Source: Anaeramoeba flamelloides
Lineage: Eukaryota > Metamonada > Anaeramoebidae
DNA length: 64,000 bases
NCBI GenBank assembly: GCA_027625915.1
Contig: JANTQA010000047.1
Coordinates: forward strand, 3,100,001-3,164,000
Direction of reading: 5' to 3'
Program-made: the position numbers and the translations under genes
Shown here: piece by piece, positions 41,180 to 53,371 of the stretch
How the letters are laid out: each line of letters starts with the position of its first letter
How positions within the stretch are numbered: the stretch's first letter is position 1
Notes under the pieces: generated by a model
Database searches by the model: none
Told to the model about the DNA's origin: nothing
What the model saw: the letters and a program-made list of their open reading frames with translations, nothing else

Positions 41180-41480
41180 TGTTATAAAGGTTGTGTAAAG
41201 GTGTTATAAACATTTAAAATGTTATAAAATTTTATAATAAAAACTTTTATAAGATAATTATCTGTTATAAAACATATTATATAAATTGTAACATTTGCTT
41301 AGTCTGACATAAGAATATTTTTTAAAAAAATATTGAAAAAATCATCATTTAAAAGAAAATTTTGTTATAAAAAGGTTATATAGATGTATTTTAAAAAAAT
41401 TATTAGGGGTTATAGCACACTCTAAAGGTTTTTGCCCTACTTTCTGGTACTTTCCCGCATTTTATAACGCTATTTCATAA
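41180..41480. repeat. Array of GTTATAAA-like motifs
   Basis: GTTATAAA, TTTATAAC or close variants occur about ten times in 300 bp in both orientations. This resembles the subterminal arrays of cut-and-paste elements such as the one at 19163-20388. Terminal repeats could not be fixed. Confidence 0.4.
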
Positions 41481-43509
41481 AAAAATGAGGGAAATCTTGA
41501 TTATATCAATTTTTAATTATTCCTTTTATAAATCTCTAGTTTTGTTTAGAGTTGTAATATAACGGTATCAATTTGTATTATTTGTGTGATATCTTAGTTT
41601 CAATATTATTTTTGGAGTTCTATTGTTTCAATATTTTTGTCTTTTGTTATTTATTAATTTATCAAATAGTGAAAATTTTAGCTATTTTGTTTTTTTTTTT
41701 TATAAATTATTTAAAAGAATCATAATATTTTAAAATTTAAAAGATTAGAGAAAAATATTAGATTCATCTCAATTCTTTTAAATTCTGGAAATCCAATGTT
41801 TCGGTTTTTTTAATTCTTTCTTTTGTTTCGAAAATAAATAAATTATCAAAACAAAAAAAAGAAATATTAAATCAAGTAATCCATGGCACTAGACTGTATC
41901 CAAGGATACAAATATCTAAAATCACAGGTACGTTGGGTAATACACTTTTTGTTATTGTTGAAGTTGTACACTAAATTATTTTTCAATAGTTTTGATTCAG
42001 TTGTTAATCTTATTATCAAAGGTTTTGTATGGCTTTGATCGGATTTTCAAATCAAAAAAATTTCTTAATTTTTTGAGATAAAATCAATCTTTTTAATTTA
42101 TCATTCTTTAAAAAAAATTTACTCATGGGAAAATTTTTCAAATCGGTTTTAATTGTTAAATAATTAAAATTTCTTATTTTCTAATAATTTTTAAAAGTCT
42201 TTTTTTGTTAATTAAAAAAAAAAAAAAACAAGACCATTATTTTGGATCAAGATATAATTCTAAAAATCAAATTAAACCAAAATTTAAAGAATGTTCAATT
42301 TACCCAATTTGAAATTTTTTAATTGTAAACATTTTTCAAAGTGGATTTTTTGATTTTTTTAATGCTAAGATTTTTTCATTCACACTGAAATTGGTTTTAA
42401 GATTTTAAAAATTTGTATTCACAAAAAAGTTAGGGTAATTTCAGTTTAATATAAATTTATTGATCAGTGAAAAATAAGTAAAAAAATAATTATAAAATTT
42501 TCATTTTCACAACCATCTTACCATTAAAACCTATTTGAAAAATTTTTTCCAGGACGGTTAGGCAATTTAGGGGAAATTTTTTTTTTTTCCTTTTATATCA
42601 TAAAATTTGAAAAAATTCGATAAAAATACAAAAAAAAAAAAATAGACAAATTTTATTCGTATTTTAAAAGTTTCTTAAAGTTGAATTTACTTGTAAATTT
42701 GATTTGAGATTAGGTAAATTATTGAGTAGCAAATTAAATGTTCTGTCAGAACAATGAGAAAAAAAAAAGAGAAGAGTACATAGTTTGATTAGAAATAGAT
42801 GTTTTTGGATCAATAAAGTTATTTTTTATTCGATACTAAAACTTTATCTTTAAATTCTAACTATTTCCTAAATCTGTTTCTATAATAAAAACATTTTTTA
42901 TTTAGACACCTTTTGAGTTTTTTTCATTAAAAAGACCATTATTCTCAAAAAAAATTAGATAAAAACTATTTGTTCAAATTTCAAAAGTAAGAAAAGTTAC
43001 TTTAACAGATATTCATTGCAAATGCAATAAAATCCTAAAATAGTACACACATATTAACTCAAAAAAATAATACAAGACAAGTAATCATTTTTTTGGTATT
43101 CAAAAACTAGAAAATCTTTGAATTTAATCGCTAGGGTCTTGAAAATACCTTTTTCATTTTTTTATTTTTTAAAATTTCTCAACAAATTAAATTTAAAAGA
43201 AAACTCTAAGAGAGCAAACCTATTTCTTGGACTAATTACCACAGTAAGAACAATTCCGGTTAATGAAAAACCCAAGTACTTTTTGAGTAAAAAAAATCTA
43301 ATATAAACTCAAATATTCAAGTACAACTGAAAATTAACTTTTGGATAACCTTGTGTTAAATAATTTTTACCTTAGTCAAAAATCTAAAGTAAAAAATATA
43401 AATAAATGAGTAATCATTTTTTCAATTTTTTCCTTTTAATGTTTTTCCAATTTTAGTTTGTAAAATCAAACCTTATTAAATTTTTAAAAAAAAAACAAAA
43501 AAACCAAAA

Positions 43510-46263
43510 ATGAGCAAGCAATTTAAAGAATTAAAACAGACCCAAAAAAAAATCAAGAATTTAAAAGATGAAAACAACAAACTAAATTTACAAATTGTGG
43601 ATTTTCAAAAAAAAATCATGGATCTGAAAACTAATCATCAGAAGCAAGTCAACCAACTCAAAGAAACAATCAAAATTCTCAGAGAAAGTTTGGAAAGCAA
43701 TGGCTCAAAAACACCAACGCTTTTTAAGAATAAATCTCATGATCAATTGGTACAAAAATCCAAAACAAAGCCAAATAAAAAAAAAAAAAATAAAAATAAG
43801 AATCAGGACAAAAATAAGAACATGAAGAAAAAGAAAATTTCAGACAATTTTAAGAACAAATTTAAAATTAACAAAAAAAAACAGAAAAAAGGTCAAAAAA
43901 GCAATTCCAAAGCAAAGTTTAAGAACGAAAAGAAGAATCAAAATGATAACGATTCTGAAAATGAAAATGAAAATGAAAATGAAAATAAAATTCAAGTTGA
44001 TTTAAGTGCGGGCTTAGATTTTGTTTTTAATCACGAATTTTTAAATCGAAATCCAGGGGGTGCTAATAATAAGAACAAAAACGAAGACGAGGGTCAAAAT
44101 GAAAAAGAAAGAATTCCAATTACGAACCAAAATATTCAAAATATCAAAAATAATGGATCTGAAAAGAATATTCTCCGAAAAAAAGGTTCAATAAGCCTTG
44201 AAGACATTTTTGAAAATTCGAAAAAACCAATTAAGGATATCGAAATCAAGGCACACCAAAAAAAAAATAAAAAAGGGAAAGATTCAAAAATCAGGATCAG
44301 CTCAACACCATCAAGAGCTGTACAGAAAAGGGAAAAAAAAAACAAAAGGAATATGAAAAATATTACAACACAACAAAGAACGCTAACAACTTCAAGATCA
44401 ATGAACGACACAAGTAAAATCCCTCAAGATTTCCAACCAAAGATTACAAAATTGGTCGGTAATAAAAAAAAATGGTACTTTGCTCCTAATAAATCATCCA
44501 AAAGATCCAATAAAAATAGACACAAAAGATCAAATGAACTAATAATCGAATTATTGGTATTGGTTAGTCAGGAATGCGTTGAAAGAGAAAGAACAAATAT
44601 TTATCACAATATCAAATTTGCACAAAACGAGTTCGAGAAATTAAATCCAAATTTTCAATTTAAAATCGAGCAAATCATTTATGACGCAAACATTGAAAAA
44701 GGCAATTCCCAAACAAAAATCAAGATACCCCATTTACATTTTAGTAAAAATATTGAAGAGAAGAAATTTTTAAATCAATTAAAATCGGTAATTCATACAG
44801 ATTCGAAAAAAATAAATACCAATGGTAATACAAATAACCACGAGGGCAATAATAAAATTGGAAATGGTAATAAAATCGGAAATGGTAATAAAATTAAAAT
44901 TACTGATGAAAAGGGAACAAGTAAAAAGGAAAAAGAAGAAGAAAAAACGAAAGAAAAAGGACAAGATGAAAAAGAATCAAAAAAGGAAGGAGGGGGGGAA
45001 GAAGAAGAAGAAGAAAAGAAAAGTATAAATCCAATACCTTTATTACCAATTTTAAAAAAAATTTCAAGGCATAAATGGAAAGGCAAATATAAAATCATTA
45101 TGCATTGGTTCGATCGATCATTCTTTCAAACCAAGGATTCTTATATCGATCAGAGATATGGTATTTATATGGAAAAATTTGCCCAATTAAATATCAATTA
45201 TTATATAATTGGTGATATTTATGGTAAAGATCAGAATAAAATAAATGATTTCCAACAATCTTATAATTATATAAAATCTAATTCAAAAATGTTAAAAATA
45301 GCCAATAACAACAGCAATAATAATAATAATATAAATATAATAAATAATGATAATAATAACACTAATAACACTAATAACACTAATACTAATAATATCAAGT
45401 ATAATAAGCATTTCAATGTTAATTGGGATGGCTTTTTCACAAATATTGTTATCCAATCGATTAATAATATTGAATTGAGTTCAATTTTGATGAAACTTGA
45501 AAAGATACCTGATATGAATAATTTCCAAATATGGGATCAAACGAAGAAGGCAATAATATTTATTCCCAAAATTAATCAAAAAGTTTTTTTTAAATTTCTG
45601 AAGAATGGAATTAACAACAACCGTCATATCATTTATCATAATATTAACAATAACGAATTTAATTATCTAGAATTCATCACCAAATCAACAAACATTAAAT
45701 TATCAAAAAAAAAATTTTTCGAAGCAAAAACTTTTAATTTCCATTATTTAAATCAATCAAATTTTGATTCGCTGCTAACTGCCAAAATCTTTAAAAATGA
45801 TGATTTCAAGCAAAATCTATTTGAAAACTTCAAATTAATAAAATCCTATACAATAGCAAATATGTTTGCAAATTTATTTAATAAAATGTCTCAAAAGAAA
45901 TTGAAAATTGAATTCCATCCAGCTTTTATTTATTCAATCCAACCAGGCGGTCTAAATAATTATTTCATAGTGAAGCCCTTTTTTTGCAACAATAACAAAA
46001 TCTCTATAACGAATCCTAAATTTTTAGATTTGATAGACGCATTCCGACATTTTGTTTATCATTATTCTCAAAAAACAATGATCATCCCCGATTTGCAATT
46101 AGTACAAGAGAAGTTTTTATCGCCTCATATACAATCTACTAAAAAATATAATTTTGGTAGAAAAGACCTTGGCAAAGATGGCATGAATAAAATTATTAAA
46201 AACCATACTTGCAATTATATTTGCAAAACTTTTGGCTTTTCAAAAATGAAAAAAAGAAAATAA
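43510..46263 (+). CDS. Degenerate VWA-alpha-kinase fusion protein (probable pseudokinase)
   Basis: A single exon of 917 codons. Residues 1-65 are a coiled coil, then about 270 residues of Lys/Asn-rich disorder. Residues about 343-610 follow the VWA domain of VwkA-type proteins (IELLVLVSQE, a KFLNQLKSVIH stretch, KYKIIMHWFD), but the metal-binding DxTxS is replaced by VSQEC and the DAPPHG-like block by DRSFFQ. Residues about 740-905 are an alpha-kinase domain: AKIF with K759, AFRHFVYHYSQ, PDLQLV with D861, SPHIQS, FGRKDLGKDG and the zinc-binding HTCNYIC. The usual Glu of the VE-F block is Lys822, the Gly of DLQG is Leu864 and the second Asp (TDP) is Ser871. The family phosphorylates myosin II heavy chain in Dictyostelium; this member probably does not. 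Confidence 0.82.
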   Translation: MSKQFKELKQTQKKIKNLKDENNKLNLQIVDFQKKIMDLKTNHQKQVNQLKETIKILRESLESNGSKTPTLFKNKSHDQLVQKSKTKPNKKKKNKNKNQDKNKNMKKKKISDNFKNKFKINKKKQKKGQKSNSKAKFKNEKKNQNDNDSENENENENENKIQVDLSAGLDFVFNHEFLNRNPGGANNKNKNEDEGQNEKERIPITNQNIQNIKNNGSEKNILRKKGSISLEDIFENSKKPIKDIEIKAHQKKNKKGKDSKIRISSTPSRAVQKREKKNKRNMKNITTQQRTLTTSRSMNDTSKIPQDFQPKITKLVGNKKKWYFAPNKSSKRSNKNRHKRSNELIIELLVLVSQECVERERTNIYHNIKFAQNEFEKLNPNFQFKIEQIIYDANIEKGNSQTKIKIPHLHFSKNIEEKKFLNQLKSVIHTDSKKINTNGNTNNHEGNNKIGNGNKIGNGNKIKITDEKGTSKKEKEEEKTKEKGQDEKESKKEGGGEEEEEEKKSINPIPLLPILKKISRHKWKGKYKIIMHWFDRSFFQTKDSYIDQRYGIYMEKFAQLNINYYIIGDIYGKDQNKINDFQQSYNYIKSNSKMLKIANNNSNNNNNINIINNDNNNTNNTNNTNTNNIKYNKHFNVNWDGFFTNIVIQSINNIELSSILMKLEKIPDMNNFQIWDQTKKAIIFIPKINQKVFFKFLKNGINNNRHIIYHNINNNEFNYLEFITKSTNIKLSKKKFFEAKTFNFHYLNQSNFDSLLTAKIFKNDDFKQNLFENFKLIKSYTIANMFANLFNKMSQKKLKIEFHPAFIYSIQPGGLNNYFIVKPFFCNNNKISITNPKFLDLIDAFRHFVYHYSQKTMIIPDLQLVQEKFLSPHIQSTKKYNFGRKDLGKDGMNKIIKNHTCNYICKTFGFSKMKKRK

Positions 46264-47932
46264 TAAATAAGATAAATAAGAAGAAATACTCTGCAATACT
46301 ATTAAGAATAGGCAAGTATAAAGAGAAAACTATACATCATGTGGTAATGATGGTGGGAAAATAGTGATTAATATAATATTCTTTAATATAATATTAAACG
46401 GTTTAAATAAAAATAAATAGTTTTTATTAATCTTAAATAGATGAGTTATCATCTAGGTTTCTATTTTAATTATATTTTAACTTTTGATAATATTTTACAT
46501 TTTCAACAAAAGTGTCAAATGGATTTGAATTCTTTTAAAAATAATTTTATCATTTCCATTCTTACCTTTTAAGAGTAATATTTTTGAAAAAAACAAACAA
46601 ATAATAGTAGATTAAGAATTAATTATCAACTTTTTTTTCTCTTAAGGGAGTAGTTTTTTTTAAAAATAAAATGAAATCTTGTCCAGATCTTGAAAAAAAA
46701 TTTTTTGTAATTTATGTTTCGACTTATGAAATTGATGAGTTAACCTCATTTAAACAATTTATTAATTTGAGTTCCTTTTTTGAAATCCAAAATTCACAAG
46801 TTTCCTCTATAAAACCGAAAAAAAAATACCCTATTCTTTTGTTTAACAAACAAGTTAATTCTTGAAAACGGGAAATAATTTTTTTCGTTTTATCTTGTAA
46901 AGTCTTGATTTTGTACGAAAATCTTTTATTTTGTTATTATTTTTAATGACTAATATTTCAATTCAAATGTTAGTCAATAAAACTAATTGAAATGTTGGTG
47001 ATTCAATAAATGAATATTTGGTAGAAGCTTAACTACAGTTTATCGATTAAATTGAGATCTATTTAACAAAAAAAAATTATTTCTTTAATGTTTTAAAAAA
47101 TTGTTTTCAGTTATTCAAAAAATTAAAGAAAATGGTGAAAAGTTTTTTTGACTAATTGTTTGGTCTTATTCACAAGAATCCTTATAACAATTTAAAATTA
47201 TTTTGGCAGAAAAAAAATAATTTTGAATTTTGAGGATAAAATTAACTAATTCCCAAATACCTTTTAGAAATGTTTATTTTGAAAAATTTGAATTTCATCT
47301 TTGAACAAAAAGAAAATTTCTATAAATAAAAATTTTAAATAACTTTAAAACTTTAATTCTTATAAATATCCTTGTTAAAAAAAATACAATTATTTTTTAA
47401 TCCGATTGGAAATATCCTTTTTTTTTAAAAAAAACAAAAGTTTTATCTCAAAAAAGAAAAATAATCTTTACTTTACTCTTACTGGTAACAAAGACTTATT
47501 ATCGTATAATAATGATCAAAATAATAATAAACAGGATAAAAAACCTTTTATAATTGGAGAAAAAAAAAGAATTTTCTCATTTTCTTTTTCAGAAAAAATG
47601 GAAAAAAAAAATTGATCTCACTAAACTAATTTTCTTTTATGGCTTTCTTGTTTGATCAGAATTTTTTGACAATTGGTATAAACATAATTTGTAAGTAGAG
47701 AATATTACCAATAACGCATTTTAAAATTATGTCTGGTTGTGGTACTAGACTGGCCCCTTAAAAGGATAATTACACATAATAACTATTGCTTTTCTGATAA
47801 ATTATCTTTTTGAAATAGTGCTGATTGAAAATATTTTATGATTATTCTGGTATTATTTTGTTTTTTAAACAATGGTTTAGATACAAATAATTTATATTCC
47901 CAAATCACTCCTCTCTGTTTTTTAAAATTTTG
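46264..47932. other. Intergenic stretch after the VWA-alpha-kinase gene
   Basis: AT-rich with short open frames at 46671-46865 and 47406-47615 that carry no recognisable sequence. No element was identified. Confidence 0.5.
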
Positions 47933-48804
47933 GTATGTTCCAATCCGGCTCGGATAATGTTATATAAGTTGAGATATCCAAACGAAGAGGTGTATGGATG
48001 TATATGTATGTTGATTTTCTTAGATCTATTTTGTCTAATAAATAGTAATAGATTTTCACAAATCTTTTTGAAATTTTTAAAATCAAAAAATAATAAAAAT
48101 GTGCCTATATTATGCAGGTATATGATTTATACAAGATTTGATTTTTTTGATTTAAATCAAATATCTATCAATAGAGATAATATAAGAAATATCTTCTTTT
48201 AAATTTGTGTTAAAAGATATTATAATAACAGATCTACTAACAAAATAAATGTCAAAATTTTTACTCATATTTTTTCAATAGATCAAAGAATTCTGATTTT
48301 TTTTTGAAATTTAACTTGTTTTAGATTGGAGAGTTAAAAATCGAAAAAAAAACAAAAAATGATTATTTTTCTTATTGATTGTTAAAAATTCGAAAAGATA
48401 TGTAGATTTTTATTTAGAAATCTTAAAATTATCCAGTAACAATTAACTTTTCGAATTGGTACATCTGTTAAATATTCAAAATCTATCAATTTTAATACTT
48501 TTATTAAATATAGAAATCAAAATTAAAAATCGAATTTCTACTATTGATAGAGAAAATGACTGAAAATTAAAATATAACTTTTATTTTAACTTGGAAATCA
48601 GAATTACTTATAACACCCCAAAATATTTTAGGATATTTTTGTTTTGGAAGGGTACTTAATAGTTTCGGGTTTACAAGGAATTAAACAAAAATATCTGACA
48701 AAAAAGTCAACTAATTAACTAAATTAAATTTCAAATTTTTAACAATTATTGAAGAAAATATCTAAAGAAAATGAAATATCTTTAAAAAATAAAAATTATA
48801 TCTA

Positions 48805-49905
48805 TATATGTTCATACGGCCCAAAAATACTAAAAATTGAAAACTGATTAAATACCTTCAATTAATAAAATTCAAAAAACTAAATGAAAAAATTAAAATA
48901 AATAAAGTTTCAATTTAACTTTTTATTAAAAACATTTTTTGCCAAAATGATTGAATTCAAAGTTGAAATTATGTATATTTTTATATACAATATCTTATTT
49001 TAACTCATTTACTAAAACAAATTCTCAATTATGGGAATTTTCTTTTCACAAAAGTTACTAATTTGGTCTTCAAATGTTTTTGTCTTTTTAAATAACTTTT
49101 TTTTGAATTTTAACATTTGAAAATAAAAAACTCTCTGGAAAAGTATTCTAATTTAATATATTAGCTTATTCTTTGATTTCAAATTTTTCTCAACCCCAAT
49201 TTTTCAAAATAAAATAAAAAAGTGCACAGTAATTTCAAAAAATATTTTCCATATTCCAAAGTTGAGAGTTTTGTTATTCTAAAAAAAAGTATCTCAGTGG
49301 TTAAATTTAATTAAGTTATCAAGTTAGATTTCGAAAAATATTAATCAGAAAAATATAGTGCTTAATTTTATTAAGGACTATCTAAAATAAAGCCACCATG
49401 AAAGTCCCGCGTATCAAAACATAGCTAAATTAGACTATTTATTGATTGAGATCCAGAAGAACTTTAAAATTAGGAAATTTCTGGAATTGTAATTTTTGTA
49501 GATGGAATTAAAAATTGTGAGCTGGTAGTAAAAAACTAAACCCAACCATTTTTGTTCTAATTGGAATATTATTGAGTTTCCAATAAAAATCTGAAAAAAT
49601 CGAGTTAGAATAAAAAGGGTTGTGTTTAGGAAAACAGTACTAACTTACAATGAAGAATCTGATCTGGTAAAATTTCCAATTTATAAAAATTCAGTAATCC
49701 AATTGTTATTCTGGATCTGAAGTGATAAAGAGCCTAATTTACCTATGTTTTAATACACAGGAACTCTGTGGTGGCTTTATTTTAGATAGTCCTTAAGGAC
49801 ATATAAACTCTTTTTCAGATAAAAGGACACAAAAAATTTCAAGAATTATTCATAATTGAATCAAATTAATTTTAGTATCATTTTAAAATCTAAGAAACAC
49901 CTAAA
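48805..49905 (+). repeat. 570-bp interspersed repeat, copy 1 (with inserted TIR element)
   Basis: 48805-49373 aligns in the same orientation with 55612-56197. Shared landmarks are CATACGGCCCAAAAA, AATAAATAAAGTTTCAATTT, CAAAATGATTGAATTCAAAG and CGAAAAATATTAATCAGAAA. The alignment resumes for a few bases after 49795 (AGGACATAT). The nature of the repeat is unknown; no coding or terminal repeats were seen. Confidence 0.75.
49374..49793. mobile_element. 420-bp TIR element with AGGACTATC ends and TA duplication
   Basis: The ends are perfect 25-bp inverted repeats beginning AGGACTATCTAAAATAAAGC. TA flanks both sides (49372-49373, 49794-49795). The second copy of the host repeat has the uninterrupted site at 56190-56205 (TTTATTTAGGACATAT), which fixes the boundaries. 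TA duplication and length fit a non-autonomous Tc1/mariner-superfamily element. The interior is not coding. Confidence 0.9.
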
Positions 49906-50509
49906 AACATAAAAAAAGGCTCAAAAGGAGATTTAAAACTCATTAAAGCAAAATAATAAAAATTAAAATTAAATATTTTAAAAATTAGTATGCTCTTTTA
50001 TTTGAAATGAGAAATCTGATTTTGTAAATTGTAAAGAAAAAAAAATATCAAATCAATAACAATCTTTGAATGTATTAAATTTGGGGAAAAGTTCTTTAAT
50101 AGTTATTAATAACTCTTTAAAAATCTAACTTTTGTTCTTTATATTATCCTTTTCAAGACATAGTAGTAATTTATCTGGTATTTTGTTATAATTTTTTTTC
50201 TTAATTTTCTTTTTTCTTTGTTCAATATATCAATCCAATAATGCTCTTTCTTAATTGTTATATATCTAGCCCATTTGAAATCAAACTTTAAACTGTTTCC
50301 ATTTACACACTGTTAGATTGTTTCCAAATTGATTTCTTCTTATCTTGCTTTTTTTCATTTTCCAACTGTTCAATATCCAAAAATAAAAAAACAAAAAATG
50401 AAAAAATGAATAATTACAAATGAAAATCGCCAATAAGTAATTATCTTATTATCAATCAAATTCGATCGTATTGATGATTTAAGAGGTGTGCCCTTTTATT
50501 TGAAAAGGG

Positions 50510-50510
<1 letters not shown>

Positions 50511-50571
<61 letters not shown>
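50511..50571. repeat. (TA)30 microsatellite
   Basis: Sixty bases of pure TA follow a sequence (GGTGTGCCC...GGGTTA, 50484-50511) that resembles the right end of the Tc1-like elements at 25.5 kb. The matching left end was not found. Confidence 0.85.
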
Positions 50572-50573
<2 letters not shown>

Positions 50574-51034
50574 TAATAGGTGTTTTCTAATTTATTAAAC
50601 ATTTCTCTAAGGGTTTATTCCTTGAATTTAGATTTTTTACCCTTTTGGTAAGTATCTCTTTTAATTTTTTAAATTTGGGTTTTTTTTTGATTTCTTGATT
50701 TACCAAAAGGCGAACTGGACATATTTGTAATATTTAATAAATTTTTCAATACAATAAGTTAAACGATTACTCAAGATTTTCAATAATTTATCTTTAAAAT
50801 AAGAATATATTTTAGAATTTTTACTTATATATCAATCAATCAGATAATTCTGATTTTTTTTTGAAATTTAACTTGTTTTAGATTTGACAGTTAGTAATGA
50901 AGGATTGGTTCCAAATTTACAAACAAAATATAACAAATTATTAGGAACAATATTTTGCCAAGATATGAATTCAGGATTGATTAACGAACTATTAAAGTTT
51001 GTAATGACTGAAATTAGAAAATAAGATTATCTTA

Positions 51035-51507
51035 TGTTTTGGGTGTCGCAGCTTGTTAATTTGGTTGTTTGTTGATCATTCTTCAACCTTATATTAATTT
51101 TCATAGTCATGTAAAAAAGGTAATTTTTTTCAATTTTTTTTTCTGAAATCAGAATTTATAGTATAAGATTTATATCTAGGCATTCGTTTATTAAAAAAAT
51201 GATGATTTTTGGGTTATCAATTAATTTTATTATATAGGTTTGGTTTTATTGGGATCTTTTAAAAAAATTATTTATTTTTTTTTTTAGATAATTGAGTAAA
51301 AGGGAAATAAATCTTTCAAATGGCAACCCACAAATCAAATTTTATTAATTATATACTTCCGATCTATTAGTGTTATACTTTTAAATTTGTATTTTGGAAA
51401 TATAGAAAATTGTAAAAATAGCCTTTTTTGAATCATTATTATAATTAATAACAGGTTGAAGAATGATGAGTTAACAACCAAATTTACAATTCGGTACACC
51501 CAACACA
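51035..51507. mobile_element. 473-bp TIR element with about 75-bp arms and TTA duplication
   Basis: The left arm begins TGTTTTGGGTGT and the right arm, on the other strand, TGTGTTGGGTGT. Both contain AATTTGGTTGTT followed by CATTCTTCAACCT. TTA lies outside both ends (51032-51034, 51508-51510). It begins 10 bp after the TAA of the TRAPPC2L-like block. Confidence 0.75.
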
Positions 51508-51510
51508 TTA

Positions 51511-53371
51511 GGATCTTTTTTTCGAATTTCTGGGATTGTAAACCTTAATCCTTTTCTCATATATCTGATACTTTGAAATTTCCAAGAAAATATCAAAGAT
51601 GAAAATTTTTTACTCTTTAGGATAAACTATGATTATTTAAAGAGTTTTTTAATTTATGCAGTAGTGGTGAAAGGGTTTCCAATAATTGAAGTATAGAAGA
51701 AACATCATTTGGAAGTTTATTTTTGAAAAACAATTTTCTAAAAAATTCTTGAAAGAAAGGTTCGTAATTTTTTTCCACTTTGTTGATAAACTCTTAATGG
51801 TACCAAACAAAATAGTGTTAAACAAACCCAAGTTTTTTCTCAAATCACTAGAATTTTTCTCAAAACAATTCAATAAATGGTAATCTTTGTTTATAATTTG
51901 TATGTGAGAAAATTCTTGAGTAATTTGCCTGTTTTCGATTCCAAATTAAAAATGTTTGGGACTTAAAGTTCACACAGTATGTTGTGCAAAAAAATGAAAA
52001 CACCTGTATCGAGAAGTAGAAATTTCGAACTCTTCGATTTTAAAATTAAAAAAAAGTTGATGAAAATGCAATAAAAATTGTTACCTATTTATTTGTCAAA
52101 TTCCATCAAATAAAAAAAAAATAGTTGGCAGAGTTAACAAAACCAAAACCTTTTCTTCTCATTTGATCAAAAGGTTTTATTCTTAATTTCATTACTTTGG
52201 ATTTCGATTATGAAATAATTGAAAATAATCGTTGGTGGATTTTTCTATTTATTCACATCTTTTTTGAGATAAAAAAAGTTAAATATCTCTTATGAGTAGC
52301 TTAAGAAAGGAATAAAAACCCAATTGCATTACCTCTTCTGGATAAATAAAGTGTCCAAAATAAGAAATCCTATTTGTGAGATAAATTATATAGATTTATT
52401 AGATTTTCTGAGCGAGAGAATTTTTTTTGTTAATAGAGGGTATGTTTTCAAATATTGAATCTCCTTCAAGAGTAACGAGGGACTCATAAAAGAAGTTACC
52501 TTAAATTTTTTGTCAAATTTCAAGAATCACAGATTTAATTATTTTTTTCACATTATCAATTAATATCAGTATTCATTTTAAAAGTGAACTACCTAGATTT
52601 TTGAATGGGTTGACTTTAAATGATTCAACAATTATTTACTAAAGTGTTGATAAAGAAAAAGAAATTTACCAGAATTTACCTGAAAAAAATTAATTAATTT
52701 TTCTTTTTAATTGAGAGTTATTTTTTATTGTAGAAATAATTTTGGAAACTATTGAAAAAGAAGAAAGAAAATCCACAACTAGAGAACAGATTGTTTTCAA
52801 CTGTTAGTCTCTTTGAGAAGAGAAAAATTTTCGAAACTTTTAAAAATAAAGCAAAAAAAAAAAAAGTTTTGTCATTGCTGGATCAAAAGACAACAAAGAA
52901 TTATTTTCTTTGAAAAAAACTGACTTGTCTTGAAATCTAAAAAAAAAAAGAAAATGTTAATACTTTGAGATAAAAAAAAAAAAACAACCATAAATAACCC
53001 ACAAACAAAACACTAACAGTTCACCTTTTTATTTCTTCTAAAAGAAAATTTGCTGGTTTGGAAATCATTGGAGAAAAAAATTACAAATTTTCGAAATTTT
53101 CAAAAGCTGGAAAACTTAATGAGCGGAAGACAAATGTGGAGCACAATTTTTTTGTTTATTTTGGTATATTTTAGCTTTAGGGAAATCATTTTTTTCTTCA
53201 AATATATTTTTTCTTTTATTTTTTTTGCCAAAAAGTTTTTTTATTTATTTCAAAAAGCAAATTTCTGCAACTTTTGAATTTGTCTCAAAAACAATTGCCA
53301 ACACAAACAAAACACCAAAACATAATACCACTCACCCACTTGAATCTTCTAACATTACAAACCGAACGAAC
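51511..53371. other. Upstream region of the unrecognised basic protein gene
   Basis: AT-rich DNA. Overlapping frames on both strands at 51649-51883 have no recognisable content. No element identified. Confidence 0.5.

Larger units (their letters stand above)
40006..43509. other. Divergent intergenic region between Tel2 and the VWA-alpha-kinase genes
   Basis: 3.5 kb that must hold both promoters; no core element can be picked out. It contains a small TIR element (40711-40901), foldback modules (40935-41155, 41730-41830) and an array of GTTATAAA-like motifs (about 41180-41480). The rest, 41830-43500, shows nothing recognisable. Confidence 0.6.
47933..51024 (+). other. Two coding-like blocks resembling a TRAPPC2L/sedlin-type protein (exons or relic)
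   Basis: Block 1 (47933-47999 or to 48005) reads ARIMLYKLRYPNEEVYG before a GTATAT or GTATGT donor. Block 2 (50882-51024) follows a TTTTAG acceptor and reads SNEGLVPNLQTKYNKLLGTI, then FCQDMNSGLINELL, and stops with TAA. Phases agree (1+2). The pair resembles the LYPTEDYKVYGYV and SSNTALRDNEIRSMFRKLH regions of TRAPPC2L, a TRAPP tethering subunit. No strand equivalent to KFVMVV and no N-terminal exon was found, so the gene is incomplete as read. The 80-bp region containing the acceptor is duplicated near 48250-48330. Confidence 0.3.

Noticed and set aside
47933-48005. First coding-like block considered as an EMC8/9 MPN-domain start
   Set aside because: LYKLRYPNEEVYG fits both EMC8 and TRAPPC2L, but the second block fits only the TRAPPC2L/sedlin C-terminal region.
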